From Corallococcus caeni (GTDB lineage Bacteria; Myxococcota; Myxococcia; Myxococcales; Myxococcaceae), in contig NZ_BTTW01000005.1 in NCBI RefSeq assembly GCF_036245865.1, positions 62,001 through 126,000 of the forward strand: a stretch of DNA of 64,000 bases, read 5' to 3'. Every line of letters starts with the position of its first letter. Positions within the stretch are counted from its first letter, which is position 1. The translations under genes were made by a program, and so were the position numbers. The notes below the pieces were generated by a model. That model saw only the letters and a list, made by a program, of their open reading frames with translations. It was not told where the DNA came from and searched no databases. This document shows, piece by piece, positions 7,950-17,337 of the stretch.

Positions 7950-8137
7950 ACCTAACAAGGACCCCCGGCCACGTCCAGTGCCCCAGCGCATGGTTTCTGA
8001 TTTGCAGCGTGAAAAATCCGCTGGAAATCCGACAGGTTGCCGTAACCCCCGCCTGCTCGGCTGATGTTCAAACGTCGACGCAAAAGCGGGGCCAACTTCA
8101 CCCCGAGCATCTGGAGACATACGGGGAGGACGGCTTT

Positions 8138-8878
8138 TCACGGAGCCTGGAGACGGAACCGGTCTCCCAGGTAGACGGCCCTCGCGCGGGCCGAACCGGC
8201 GATCTGCGCGGGGGTCCCCTCTTCGAGGATCTGACCCTGTGCGATGATGTAGGCCCGGTCGCAGATGCCCAGGGTGTCCTGGACGTTGTGGTCGGTGATG
8301 AGGATGCCCAGGCCCCGCTGCCGCAGGAGGTGGATCTGACGCTGGAGGTCACCCACGTTGATGGGGTCCACGCCGGCGAAGGGCTCGTCGAAGAGGATGA
8401 AGCGGGGGGCGGGGATGAGGCTGCGGGCGATTTCGGCGCGCCGCCGCTCGCCGCCGGAGAGCGTCTCGCCCCAGGACTCGGCGACGTGGGAGAGGCCGAA
8501 CTCCTCCAGGAGGGTGTCCGCGCGCTGCTTGCGGTCCTGGGCGGTGAGCCCCTTCTGGAGCTCCAGCACGGCGAGGAAGTTCTCGCGCACCGTGAGCTTG
8601 CGGAAGACGGAGGCCTCCTGCGGCAGGTAGCCCACGCCCCGGCGGGCGCGGCGGTGCATGGGCAGGTGGGTGAGGTCCTCGTCGCCCACGCGCACCCGGC
8701 CCGCGTCCGGCGTCACCAGGCCCACGACCATGTTGAAGCTCGTCGTCTTGCCGGCGCCGTTGGGGCCCAGCAGGCCCACGACTTCACCCGGAGCGACGTT
8801 GAAGGACACGTCGCGGACCACCTGGCGCTTGCGGAAGGACTTCTGGAGCCCCTCGGCGAACAGCTTCGCGCCGCTCAT
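8138..8878 (-). CDS. lptB: LPS export ABC transporter ATP-binding protein
   Basis: 246-residue ATPase that powers LPS extraction from the inner membrane with LptF/LptG and passes it to LptC/LptA. It has the Walker [10 protein letters not shown], the signature LSGGERRR, the Walker [14 protein letters not shown] and a switch His in ITDHNVQD. The start at 8878 is fixed by homology and by the 4-bp ATGA overlap with lptA. The frame is open further upstream but is antisense-like there. lptF/lptG are not in this window. Confidence 0.96.
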   Translation of the reverse strand: MSGAKLFAEGLQKSFRKRQVVRDVSFNVAPGEVVGLLGPNGAGKTTSFNMVVGLVTPDAGRVRVGDEDLTHLPMHRRARRGVGYLPQEASVFRKLTVRENFLAVLELQKGLTAQDRKQRADTLLEEFGLSHVAESWGETLSGGERRRAEIARSLIPAPRFILFDEPFAGVDPINVGDLQRQIHLLRQRGLGILITDHNVQDTLGICDRAYIIAQGQILEEGTPAQIAGSARARAVYLGDRFRLQAP

Positions 8879-9501
8879 GGCGTCGCGCCCGCCGGCGGCT
8901 TGGGCGCGGGGGCCTTCTTGCGGGTGCCCGGGACAGCGGTGGTGGACGGGGAGTCCACGAGGATGCGGGCGTTCTCCACCTCCAGGCGCTCGTTGCCCAG
9001 GATGAGGCGCACCTTGGTGCCGGTGAGGTAGGTGTTGCCCTGGCGGGCCTCCGGGGAGCCCGTCACCACCAGCACGCCCGAGGGCACGTCGTAGTCCGCG
9101 CGCTCGCCCCGGGCCTGCCGGTCGCCGTCCACGGCGCGCACGTTGCCGGCGCACACCACGCGCGTCACCTGGCGGGTGGCGTTGTAGTAGCCGGTCATCT
9201 TGTCGCAGCGGATGTCCATGGTCTGGTGCTTCACCACCACGTTGCCGGTGAGCACCGCCTGGTTGCGGTCGCCAGTGACGTGGTCCGCGGACAGGTCCAC
9301 CGGGTTGCGCAGGCCCGTGGGCGCCAGCGACGTGCCCGGCGCGGTCGGCGGCGCGGCCGGGGTGTTCGCGGCGGGGGCTGCCGGGGTGGCGCCGGCCTTC
9401 GGGGCCGGGGTGGCCTGCGCGACGGCCGGGGCGGCGGGCACGGCGGCCTGGGTGGACGTGGGCTGGGCCAGGAACAGCGCCATCACGAGGAACTCAATCA
9501 C
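8875..9501 (-). CDS. lptA: LPS transport periplasmic protein LptA (OstA family)
   Basis: 208-residue periplasmic bridge protein. After a hydrophobic N-terminus ([12 protein letters not shown]) comes an Ala/Pro-rich linker of about 60 residues. Then follows a beta-jellyroll OstA domain beginning at [20 protein letters not shown], with a repeated strand pattern. A GTG at 9501 is chosen as the start because it overlaps the lptC stop (GTGA) and has GGAG seven bases ahead. The basic Pro-rich tail ([14 protein letters not shown]) is unusual. It lies between lptC and lptB with 4-bp overlaps on both sides. Confidence 0.88.
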   Translation of the reverse strand: MIEFLVMALFLAQPTSTQAAVPAAPAVAQATPAPKAGATPAAPAANTPAAPPTAPGTSLAPTGLRNPVDLSADHVTGDRNQAVLTGNVVVKHQTMDIRCDKMTGYYNATRQVTRVVCAGNVRAVDGDRQARGERADYDVPSGVLVVTGSPEARQGNTYLTGTKVRLILGNERLEVENARILVDSPSTTAVPGTRKKAPAPKPPAGATP

Positions 9502-10049
9502 TCCGTCGCTCCACCCAGCACGGCTTGGACCGTGCCCTCGAAGGTGAACGTCTGGTCCGCGGCGGACAGCGTGAAGCGGTCCGCTCGCATCTGGTAGTCG
9601 GGGCCCTTCATCGTCACGCCCTCCTCGCCATGGGCCTGCCGCGAGTCGGCGTTGTAGGTAAGCCGGGGGGTGTTGGCCACCAGCCCCTCCCCCGTCCGCA
9701 CGACGACGCCGCCGGTGCCCACCCACGTCTTGGACGCGAGGCTGCCGTCCATATTCGGCGCGGTGATGGTGGTGCCGCTCGACGAGGTGGAGGGCGAGCC
9801 CTGGGCGCCCTTCCCGGGGGGCAGGCGCACGACGACGTCGGTGGCCTGCACCTCGCCGCCCGCGCGCCGGTAGAGGACGCGCGCGGCGGTGCCGGAGACC
9901 TGGAGCGTGTCGCCCTCGTAGGAGCGCAGGTGCGCGCCCTCCAGCACCACGTCCGGGCGCGGCTCGTTCGCGGCGCCCGGGGCCGGACGGCGCGGCGCGC
10001 AGGCGGTGGCGAGGAGTCCCAGGAAGCTCAAGGCAAGCAGGCGCGGCAC
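9498..10049 (-). CDS. lptC: LPS export protein LptC-like
   Basis: 183-residue product with a hydrophobic N-terminus (RLLALSFLGLLATAC) and a beta-rich LptC/OstA-type domain (VVLEGAHLRSYEGDTLQVSG through RADRFTLSAADQTFTFEG). It would connect the LptB2FG complex to LptA. The N-terminus resembles a lipoprotein signal (Cys18), unlike the simple anchor helix of E. coli LptC. A Ser/Thr-rich insert lies near the middle. The GTG at 10049 has AAGGAGG five bases upstream. It starts 13 bases after lpxL. Confidence 0.85.
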   Translation of the reverse strand: MPRLLALSFLGLLATACAPRRPAPGAANEPRPDVVLEGAHLRSYEGDTLQVSGTAARVLYRRAGGEVQATDVVVRLPPGKGAQGSPSTSSSGTTITAPNMDGSLASKTWVGTGGVVVRTGEGLVANTPRLTYNADSRQAHGEEGVTMKGPDYQMRADRFTLSAADQTFTFEGTVQAVLGGATE

Positions 10050-10062
10050 AGGGCCCTCCTTA

Positions 10063-11016
10063 TCACCGCGCCGGGGCGGACGGTGCGCCGGCAAGGGCCG
10101 GGGGAACGTCCTGGGGAGGACGCGTCTTCCAGCGCTGATGCATCCACACCCACTGTTCGGGGGCGCGGCGGATGGCCGCCTCGATGCGCTGGGACAGGGC
10201 GGAGGTGAGGGCCTGCACTGCCGCTTCACGCTCCGTCGCGTCCGGGTGCGGCACCTCCTCCATGGTGAGCCGGTAGCCTTCGCCGTCGCGCTGGCAGAAG
10301 CCCACCACCACGGCCGCGCCGGTGCGCAGCGCCAGGTCCGCCGCGGCGCGCGGGGTGGCCGCCAGCTCTCCGAAGAAGGGCACGAAGACGGACTGCACCT
10401 TGGTGTCCTGGTCGATGAGGATGCCCAGGATTTCGCCGCTGCGGAGCGCGCGGAGCATGGCCCGGGCCGCGCCCTCCTGGCCGCGCCAGATGCTGCGCAC
10501 CCCGCCCTTCGCCCGGAAGTCCTCCACCAGCGCGGTGAGGCGCGGGTCGCTGGTCTCCTTCGCGATGCTCTGGCTGGGGTAGCCCGCCCTCGCCACGCGC
10601 CGGGCCAGCAGCTCCCAGTTGCCCACGTGGCCGGACACGAAGACGACGCCCTTCCCCTTGGCCAGCGCGGCCTCCAGCACCCGGCGGTCCTCGTCCGGCC
10701 AGGACACCAGGGACTCCAGCCCGGCCTCCAGCGCACGCGCGGAGGCCACCTCCAGGGCGGCCGCGGCCAGGTGGCGGAAGGCGTCACGGGCGAGTGCGTC
10801 ACGCTCGGCGTCGGTCCGGTCCGGGAAGGCGCGGGCCAGGGACTTGAGCGCCTTCTTCCGCTCGCCTCCCGCCAGGGCATAGGCCCAGCCGCCCAGCGTC
10901 ATGCCCAGGGTGCGGGCCGTGGCCAGCGGCAGGAACTGGAGCAGGCGCAACATCCCGGCGATGAGCAGGTAGCGCAGGTAACGCTTGAGGCGCTTTGTTA
11001 AAGGGGGACGCTCCAC
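10063..11016 (-). CDS. lpxL: Lipid A biosynthesis (lyso)acyltransferase, LpxL/HtrB family
   Basis: 317-residue inner-membrane enzyme that adds a secondary acyl chain to Kdo-lipid A. It has the catalytic H-x4-E motif SGHVGNWE (His130, Glu135), the ARAFP/ER region typical of the family, and an N-terminal hydrophobic anchor (YLRYLLIAGMLRLLQFLPLA). A GTG at 11016 with GGAG seven bases ahead is preferred. A longer frame would overlap the divergent astB gene. It heads the lpxL-lptCAB series, joining lipid A synthesis to export. The exact acyl position (LpxL or LpxM role) is not determinable here. Confidence 0.9.
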   Translation of the reverse strand: MERPPLTKRLKRYLRYLLIAGMLRLLQFLPLATARTLGMTLGGWAYALAGGERKKALKSLARAFPDRTDAERDALARDAFRHLAAAALEVASARALEAGLESLVSWPDEDRRVLEAALAKGKGVVFVSGHVGNWELLARRVARAGYPSQSIAKETSDPRLTALVEDFRAKGGVRSIWRGQEGAARAMLRALRSGEILGILIDQDTKVQSVFVPFFGELAATPRAAADLALRTGAAVVVGFCQRDGEGYRLTMEEVPHPDATEREAAVQALTSALSQRIEAAIRRAPEQWVWMHQRWKTRPPQDVPPALAGAPSAPAR

Positions 11017-11034
11017 GACGCGTCTCCATATCCC

Positions 11035-12357
11035 ATGCGCGAATACAACTTCGACGGCCTCATTGGTCCGACCCACAATTACGCCGGCCTCTCGCCGGGC
11101 AACCTGGCGTCACAGCACCACGGCGGCCAGCCCAGCCACCCCCGGGAGGCGGCGCTCCAGGGGCTGGAGAAGATGCGCTTCGTGTCGGAGCTGGGCGTCG
11201 GCCAGGCGGTGCTGCCGCCCCAGCCGCGCCCATCCCTGCGCACGCTGCGGACGCTGGGCTTCACGGGCTCCGACGAGGAGGTCATCACCCGCGCCGCTCG
11301 CGACGCGGAGCACCTCTTGCGCCTCACCTCCAGCGCCTCCGCCATGTGGACGGCGAACGCGGCCACGGTGGCGCCGTCGGCGGACACCGCGGACGGCCGG
11401 GTGCACCTGACGCCCGCGAACCTCACGCAGATGTTCCACCGCGCCATCGAGGCGGACACCACGCACGCGGTGCTGCGCGCCATCTTCGCGGACCCGAAGC
11501 ACTTCCAGGTGCACGCGCCGCTGCCGGGCGCCGCCCACTTCGCTGACGAGGGCGCGGCCAACCACACGCGCCTCTTCACGCCGGGGCACAAGGCCGTGCA
11601 CGTGCTCGCCTGGGGGCGCAGCGCGTGGCAGGACGTGAAGGGGCCGCAGCGCTTCCCCGCGCGCCAGACGCTGGAGTCCAGCCAGGCCCTGGCGCGGCTG
11701 CACCAGCTGGCGCCGGAGCAGGTGCTCCTGCCGCAGCAGCACCCGGACGGCATCGACGCGGGCGCGTTCCACACGGACGTGCTCGCGGTGGGCAACGAGC
11801 GCTTCCTCATGCTGCACGCGCTGGCGTTCGTGGAGCACCCGAAGCTCCTCCAGACGCTGCGCGAGAAGCTGGGGGACGCCTTCCGCTTCGAGGTCGCCAC
11901 GGACGCGGAGCTGCCGGTGAAGGACGCGGTGCGCGCGTACCCGTTCAACTCGCAGGTGCTGTCGCTGCCGGACGGCACCATGGCCATCATCGCGCCCATC
12001 GAGAGCCGCGAGACGCCCACCGCCCGCGCCTTCCTGGAGCGCGTCGTCGCCGGAGACAACCCGGTGAAGGCGGTGCACTACCTGGACGTTCGACAGTCCA
12101 TGAACAACGGCGGCGGCCCGGCGTGCCTGCGCCAGCGCATCACGCTCACGGACGCGGAGCGCGCCGCCGTCACCGCGGACGTCTTCTACTCTCCGGCGCT
12201 GCATGAGTCGCTCGCGGGCTGGGTGCGCAAGCACTACCGCGACGTGCTCAAGCCGGAGGACGTGAGGGATCCGCAGCTCGCGCGCGAGACGATGACCGCG
12301 CTCGACGAGCTGACGCGCCTGCTCAAGCTGGGCAGCGTGTACGACTTCCAGCAGTGA
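11035..12357 (+). CDS. astB: N-succinylarginine dihydrolase
   Basis: Second enzyme of the arginine succinyltransferase (AST) catabolic pathway. It hydrolyses N2-succinylarginine to N2-succinylornithine, CO2 and ammonia. At 440 residues it is nearly identical in length to E. coli AstB. It begins with FDGLIGPTHNYAGLSPGN, a family hallmark, and carries the catalytic Cys364 in GGGPACLRQR. No other ast gene is present in this window. The start is 18 bp from the divergent lpxL start and no Shine-Dalgarno sequence is evident. Confidence 0.95.
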   Translation: MREYNFDGLIGPTHNYAGLSPGNLASQHHGGQPSHPREAALQGLEKMRFVSELGVGQAVLPPQPRPSLRTLRTLGFTGSDEEVITRAARDAEHLLRLTSSASAMWTANAATVAPSADTADGRVHLTPANLTQMFHRAIEADTTHAVLRAIFADPKHFQVHAPLPGAAHFADEGAANHTRLFTPGHKAVHVLAWGRSAWQDVKGPQRFPARQTLESSQALARLHQLAPEQVLLPQQHPDGIDAGAFHTDVLAVGNERFLMLHALAFVEHPKLLQTLREKLGDAFRFEVATDAELPVKDAVRAYPFNSQVLSLPDGTMAIIAPIESRETPTARAFLERVVAGDNPVKAVHYLDVRQSMNNGGGPACLRQRITLTDAERAAVTADVFYSPALHESLAGWVRKHYRDVLKPEDVRDPQLARETMTALDELTRLLKLGSVYDFQQ

Positions 12358-12372
12358 CGTGACATGGCCCGC

Positions 12373-12409
12373 CTGCCTGCCCTCCGGCGCACCGGACGAG
12401 GGCAGGCAG
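12373..12409 (+). terminator. Terminator hairpin after astB
   Basis: A perfect 12-bp stem (CTGCCTGCCCTC / GAGGGCAGGCAG) surrounds a 13-nt loop that itself contains CCGG repeats. It starts 15 bases after the astB stop. There is no T-tract, as is common in very GC-rich genomes. Confidence 0.7.
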
Positions 12410-12490
12410 TCACGGCCGCCCCGTTCGGGTGGCGAATGGCCGCCCGCGTCGTCCGGACACACCTTGAACGTGAAGGAGGTGATGTCCCCC

Positions 12491-13021
12491 ATGATCCCGA
12501 AAGCCATCCAAAGCTACCTGCGGCGCCACCGTGTTCCCTTCGAGCGATACGCCCACGCGCGGGCGGTGAGCGCGATGGAGCTCGCGGACGTCCTCAACGT
12601 GCCTGGCTGGCGCGTGGCCAAGTCCGTCATCGTGCTGGCGGACCGGCAGCCCTGGATCGTCGTCGTGCCCGCGATGACGACCGTGGACCTGCGGCAGATC
12701 CGCCACACGCTGGGCGTCCGCACCGCGCGGCTCGCCGCCGAGTCCGAGTTCGTCGACCACTTCCCTGACTGCGAGCCGGGCGCCGAGCCTCCCTTCGGCG
12801 AGCTGTACGGACTGCCCGTCGCGATGGACGAGTCCCTGAGCGTCAACGAGCGCCTGCTGTTCCGCGCCGGCTCTCATGAGGAGGCCCTGGAGATGCGCTT
12901 CCAGGACTTCGCGCGCCTGGAGTGGCCGCTGGTCGCGTCCTTCATCCAGCCGGTCTCGCGAGAGAAGGAAGAGAAGGCGGAGTACGGAAGGCCGATGGAG
13001 GACTCCGGCGCGTCGGCCTGA
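12491..13021 (+). CDS. YbaK/EbsC-type aminoacyl-tRNA deacylase
   Basis: 176-residue YbaK domain protein that trans-edits mischarged tRNA (for example Cys-tRNAPro or Ala-tRNAPro) in the cytosol. The pattern fits: YLRRHRVPFERYAH near the N-terminus, AKSVIVLAD with the conserved lysine, and ELYGLPVAMDESL in the second half. The ATG at 12491 has AAGGAGG 11 bases upstream; the ATG nearer to that sequence is too close to be used. The C-terminal 25 residues are charged and poorly conserved. It converges on the Wzy gene with only four bases between stops. Confidence 0.85.
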   Translation: MIPKAIQSYLRRHRVPFERYAHARAVSAMELADVLNVPGWRVAKSVIVLADRQPWIVVVPAMTTVDLRQIRHTLGVRTARLAAESEFVDHFPDCEPGAEPPFGELYGLPVAMDESLSVNERLLFRAGSHEEALEMRFQDFARLEWPLVASFIQPVSREKEEKAEYGRPMEDSGASA

Positions 13022-13025
13022 GCCG

Positions 13026-15650
13026 TCAGGGCGAGGGAGCGTCGCTGACCGCGTCCGGGCCGGACAGGTCCAGCTCCCGCGCCTTCGCGTCCTCCAGCAG
13101 CGCCCCCTTGTGTGCGTCCTGGAGCGCACGCTCGCGGGCCTCCAGCCGCGCCGCCCAGGCCTCGCCTTCGGAGCGCCGTGCGTCCTTCAGCGGCATGAGC
13201 CGCAAGCCCTCGTGCACCGAGCGCGCCGCCGCGTCGTAGCGCGACAGCAGCTCCTGCAACCGCGCCACCGCGAAGTGGCTCTCCGGGCCGGGCAGTAGCC
13301 CCACGACCGAGCGGCGCTGCTCCAGCGCGCGGGCCAGCAGACCTTCCCGTTCAAAGCTGTCCGCCTCCAGCGACAGCAGGCGCGCGCGCTGACGCAGGTC
13401 GGTCAGGTACGGCGCCACCGCGGCCAGCGTGTCCCGGGACCTTCGCGTGAGCCCGGCCTCCTGCTGCCGCGTGGACAGCGTGAAGGCCAGCTCCACGTCA
13501 TGGGGGAAGCGCTTCGCGAGCGCCTCCAGCGACTGGAGTGCCTCCGCGTGCCTGCCCCGCGCACGCCATACATCCGCGCGCAGCAGGTGCGTGGCCAGCG
13601 CGTCCGGAGCGCGCCGTTCCACCTCCACGCAGGCCGCCTCCGCCGCGGGAAGGTCCCGCTGTGCCAGCTGCCCGCGCGCTTCCTGCATCCACAGCGCGGT
13701 GGCTTCGGGCCGGCCTTCGAAGTGCTCGCGCGCCCAGGCCAGCCACGCGAGTCCCAGCGCGCGACGCGAGGGCTCGGCGACCAAGGCCTCCGCCAGCTCC
13801 ATCACCTGTCCGGGCGCTTCGGGCGTGAGGGTCTTCAGCTCCTCGACCGTGCGGGCCTGGGGCATGGCCTCGCTGATCAGAACGCGCATGTCCCCGGCCT
13901 CGTGCGCGAGCCGATACTCCAGGAAGGCCTGCTCGCGCCGGCCCAGGTGCAGCAGGGCTCGCGCGGCCACGCGGTGCGCGGGCGCATCCAGGGGGCGCAG
14001 GTACAGCGTGTGATTGACGAAGGCCAGCGCGTCCTTCGCGCCCGCCGCGCCGTTCGACACGGAGGCCATCGCCATCAGCCGGTACAGCAGGTAGTCCGCC
14101 GGGTGCACGTCGATGAGCTGGAGTCCCAGCGCTCGCACCTCCGCGCCCGGCGCCCGGGCCGACACGCGCTCCGCCAGCAGGGCCTCCGCGTCCGCCATCC
14201 TCCGGCGCCCCGGCACCAGCGCGACGAGCATCACGACGGTGAGCCCCGCCGCCAGCGCCAGCGCGGGGACGACGGGCAGGGCCCCTGTCCTCGTGCGCCG
14301 CATGGCCATGCGCTCCGCCTCGCGGGGCCGGGCCACCGCGCCCAGCACCACCGCGACCGCGACCGCGCACGCGGGCAGCTCCAGGCTGAAGTCGAAGAGG
14401 TTGTGCAGCGCCAGCGCCGCCACGCCGGACAGCACCGCCAGCTCCACCGGCCCGTGGTCCTCGCGCCGCACGCGCCGCACGAAGGCCCAGAGGCCCAGTG
14501 CCAGCAGCAGCAAGCCGGGCACGCCCCACTCCGCCGCCACCTGCAACACCGCGTTCTCCGGGTGCGTGAAGGTGTTGGGGTTGGGCTCGGTCTGGTAGCG
14601 CGGGAAGGCGGCCTCGAACGCGCCGCGCCCCATGCCCAGCACCGGGAAGGCGCGGGCCGCGCGGGCCATCATCGGCCAGGGCTCCAGCTTGCCCCGGCGC
14701 AGGGACTCCACGCCGTCCACGGTGCGCGCCTCCGCCCACAGCTGATCCGCCGCCAGGTACGCGCCCACGGACAGCGTGGCCAAGAGCCCCAGCAGCACCG
14801 CCGCGCCCCGGCCCCACGCGGGCCTCGCGGGAGTGCGCGCCTCGCGCCGCTGCTTCATCAACCACGCGGCGAGCAGCACCTGCCCGAAGACGAAGAACAC
14901 GATGCCCGCGCGCGACAGCGACAGCAGCACGCCGGCGCCGGAGACGAGCGCCGCCATCGCGAAGGGCCACGCGCGTGAACGCGGCTGCTTCGACAGCGCG
15001 AGCCCCACCGCCACCGTCGCGCACAAACCCAGGAAGCCCGCGAGGTGGTTGGGGTTCCCGAACGGCGTCACCAGCGGCGGCCGCGCATGCACGTACGCGC
15101 GCAGCCCGAAGAGCGTGTCCACGCGGAACAGCGCGTGTCCCAGCCCCACCGCCGCCACCGCCGCGCCCGTGAACGCCAGCACCGCGAGCAGCCGCTGCCG
15201 TGACGCCCGCGCCCGGCACACCTGCACGGCCGCGACGAACGTGAGCAGGTAGGCCAGGTGCTTCTCCAGCTCACGCCACGTGGCGGAGGGCTCCAGCGAC
15301 ACCGGCCGCCAGCCCGTGAGCCCCAGCGGCACGAGCACGTCCTCGCGCAGCGCCGCGGCCTCCGGGCTCACCCAGGCGAGCAACCCGGGTGGCAGTGGCA
15401 CGAGCTGCAGCGCGCACAGCACCACGCCGCCCACCAGCGGCGCGGCCAGGAGCGGCACGCGCGGAGTCTCCCCCTGCCGCCTCGCGCCCACGAAGGCCAG
15501 CACCGCCGCGGCCCCGGACAGCGCGCCCAGCGGCCACGACACCCAATGCGCCGCGCCGCCGAGCGCCACCGGCCCCAGCACCACCAGCGCCGCGAGGGCC
15601 ACTTCCGCGAAGACGGTGTACCGGGAGACGCGGTGGGGACCAGGAGCCAT
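13026..15650 (-). CDS. O-antigen ligase/polymerase-family membrane protein with TPR C-terminus (Wzy candidate)
   Basis: 874 residues. The first 450 or so form about ten membrane helices, with the Wzy_C/WaaL signature around PFGNPNHLAGFLGL (near residue 200) and a large periplasmic loop with an RGAFEAAFPRYQ-type segment. The rest is soluble and Ala/Leu/Arg-rich with repeated helical hairpins typical of tetratricopeptide repeats (for example ALLHLGRREQAFLEYRLAHEAG). Such proteins polymerise or ligate undecaprenyl-linked glycans in the periplasm. It is one of two candidates for the polymerase of this locus. Confidence 0.85.
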   Translation of the reverse strand: MAPGPHRVSRYTVFAEVALAALVVLGPVALGGAAHWVSWPLGALSGAAAVLAFVGARRQGETPRVPLLAAPLVGGVVLCALQLVPLPPGLLAWVSPEAAALREDVLVPLGLTGWRPVSLEPSATWRELEKHLAYLLTFVAAVQVCRARASRQRLLAVLAFTGAAVAAVGLGHALFRVDTLFGLRAYVHARPPLVTPFGNPNHLAGFLGLCATVAVGLALSKQPRSRAWPFAMAALVSGAGVLLSLSRAGIVFFVFGQVLLAAWLMKQRREARTPARPAWGRGAAVLLGLLATLSVGAYLAADQLWAEARTVDGVESLRRGKLEPWPMMARAARAFPVLGMGRGAFEAAFPRYQTEPNPNTFTHPENAVLQVAAEWGVPGLLLLALGLWAFVRRVRREDHGPVELAVLSGVAALALHNLFDFSLELPACAVAVAVVLGAVARPREAERMAMRRTRTGALPVVPALALAAGLTVVMLVALVPGRRRMADAEALLAERVSARAPGAEVRALGLQLIDVHPADYLLYRLMAMASVSNGAAGAKDALAFVNHTLYLRPLDAPAHRVAARALLHLGRREQAFLEYRLAHEAGDMRVLISEAMPQARTVEELKTLTPEAPGQVMELAEALVAEPSRRALGLAWLAWAREHFEGRPEATALWMQEARGQLAQRDLPAAEAACVEVERRAPDALATHLLRADVWRARGRHAEALQSLEALAKRFPHDVELAFTLSTRQQEAGLTRRSRDTLAAVAPYLTDLRQRARLLSLEADSFEREGLLARALEQRRSVVGLLPGPESHFAVARLQELLSRYDAAARSVHEGLRLMPLKDARRSEGEAWAARLEARERALQDAHKGALLEDAKARELDLSGPDAVSDAPSP

Positions 15651-15828
15651 GCGAGGCGCGGGAGTATGTCACGCTCCTCGAGGGCCTCCGTGGCCTGTCC
15701 CCTCGGGCAGGAGGCGCACCGCCTGGACGCCCCCTCCCCTGACGCGGCGGCCCCGGGCCGTCGAATGAACGGGCCCCCCGGGACACCGCTTGCATCCGGG
15801 GACCCATCTGGCATCTTCGCCCGACCCC

Positions 15829-16104
15829 ATGCGTCGCTTCCTGCTCACCGCCGCCGTCCTCTGCGCCTCCCTCTCCGGACTCACCGCGTGCAAGAGCAGT
15901 TGCCGCGAGCTGTCCGAGAAGCTCTGCGAGTGCGCCTTGAACTCGGTGGAGAAGCAGGCCTGCCAGCAGCGCGCCGCCGACGAGGAGGGCCGCGTGGAGC
16001 CCACCGCCGAGGACGAGGTGGCCTGCGAGGCGAAGCTCGAGGGCTGCGACTGCCGCACCATCGAGACCGAGGAAGGCAAGAAGGCCTGCGGCCTCGCCCG
16101 CTGA
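15829..16104 (+). CDS. Small cysteine-rich lipoprotein
   Basis: 91 residues. The signal peptide ends in LSGLTAC, so Cys21 should be lipidated. The 70-residue mature part has eight further cysteines (25, 33, 35, 45, 66, 73, 75, 87), including two CxC pairs, spaced as in a small disulfide-bonded fold, and it is acidic. I do not know a family for it. The ATG at 15829 is the first that gives an immediate signal peptide. It is a single-gene unit, divergent from the Wzy gene across 178 bases and convergent with the acyltransferase gene. Confidence 0.75.
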   Translation: MRRFLLTAAVLCASLSGLTACKSSCRELSEKLCECALNSVEKQACQQRAADEEGRVEPTAEDEVACEAKLEGCDCRTIETEEGKKACGLAR

Positions 16105-16107
16105 GCA

Positions 16108-16126
16108 CCGTCCCCTGAAGGGACGG
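16108..16126. terminator. Bidirectional terminator-like hairpin
   Basis: CCGTCCC and GGGACGG pair in a 7-bp stem with a CTGAA loop. It lies in the 45-base gap between two convergent stops and could end both transcripts. Confidence 0.5.
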
Positions 16127-16149
16127 CGCCCGGAGCACCCCGCGAAGCA

Positions 16150-17337
16150 CTACGCGCCCGGCACCACGGGAGCCGGAGCCGGCCGCGCGGGAGCACCATC
16201 CACCCACGGCTGGAGCCCGCGCTTCACCCGCGAGCGCCACGGCGTCTCCACCCACCGGTGCACCGCCACCGACGCGGGCACCAGCAACACCAGCAGCACC
16301 GCCAGGAAGCGCGTGGGCGACGACAGGTCCACGTGCTTCTCCATCCAGTGCACCAGTTCGCTGACGGGGTACTGGAGCAGGTACAGCGCGTAGCTGGCCC
16401 CGCCCAGGTGCACCAGCCACGGCCGCGCCAGCACCTGCCCCAGCGCGCCGCCGCCGCGCGCCAGCCCGTACACCAGCAGCGCTGACGCGGGCGCCAGCAG
16501 CGCGTTGTGCATCAGCGGATACGGAATGGACGCGCCCTGCGAGAAGCCCAGCAACAGCAGCGCCGCGCCCGCCAGCGCCATCACCGCGCCGGAGCGCCGG
16601 GGCGTCGCCGCCGCCCGCTCCCGCACGAAGACGAGCCCCAGCAGCACGCCCATGAGGAACTCCGGCAGGCGCACCAGCGGGTTGAACTTCACCACCGCCA
16701 GCCACATGCCACCGAACGCCGCGTCCAGCGTGCCCGGCCCGTCCGGCCGCAGCACCAGGTAGAGCACCGGCGGCAGGAGCCCCAACATCCACACGCCCGC
16801 CAGGGCCGCCGCCATGCGCGCGCCGCGGAAGCGCTCCAGCCGGCCGGCCAGCGCGGGGAACACGGCGTAGAAGAACGCCTCCACCGACACGGACCAGGAC
16901 GGCGGGTTCCAGTACAGCGCCAGCTTCGGCACCCACGACTGGAGCAACATCAGCGTGGTGAGCCCCGCCGTGCCCAGCTTCGCCGCCGCCACGGGCAGCG
17001 AGTTCGCCGCCAGCGAGCCCTGCGCCGTGGACACCGCCGACAGCAGGAACATCAGGAGGAACACCGGGTACACGCGCGCCACGCGCGCGCTCCAGAACGC
17101 CCGGGGCGGGGTCTGCATCCCGCCGGCCGTGTCCACGTAGTTGTACGCGAGCACGAAGCCGGACAGGAGGAAGAAGACCCCCACGGACGCATAGCCGGAG
17201 GCCACCACCTGCACCATCCACTCCGGCGCCACACCCTTGAGGCACGGGGTGCCGAAGTGGAACAACACGACGTGCAGGGCCGCCAGGAAGCGCAGCCCCG
17301 TCAGTGCATCCAGCGAACCTCCGGACTGCTGCTTCAT
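16150..17337 (-). CDS. Membrane O-acyltransferase (acyltransferase 3 / OafA family)
   Basis: 395 residues with about ten membrane helices. It has the family N-terminal motif ALTGLRFLAALHVVLFHFG containing the conserved Arg and His, followed by VGVFFLLSGFVLAY. These enzymes O-acetylate (or succinylate) sugars of surface glycans at the inner membrane. The start ATG overlaps the stop of ugd (TAATG), so it is translationally coupled to UDP-glucose dehydrogenase. It is one of four acyltransferases in the locus. Confidence 0.9.
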   Translation of the reverse strand: MKQQSGGSLDALTGLRFLAALHVVLFHFGTPCLKGVAPEWMVQVVASGYASVGVFFLLSGFVLAYNYVDTAGGMQTPPRAFWSARVARVYPVFLLMFLLSAVSTAQGSLAANSLPVAAAKLGTAGLTTLMLLQSWVPKLALYWNPPSWSVSVEAFFYAVFPALAGRLERFRGARMAAALAGVWMLGLLPPVLYLVLRPDGPGTLDAAFGGMWLAVVKFNPLVRLPEFLMGVLLGLVFVRERAAATPRRSGAVMALAGAALLLLGFSQGASIPYPLMHNALLAPASALLVYGLARGGGALGQVLARPWLVHLGGASYALYLLQYPVSELVHWMEKHVDLSSPTRFLAVLLVLLVPASVAVHRWVETPWRSRVKRGLQPWVDGAPARPAPAPVVPGA

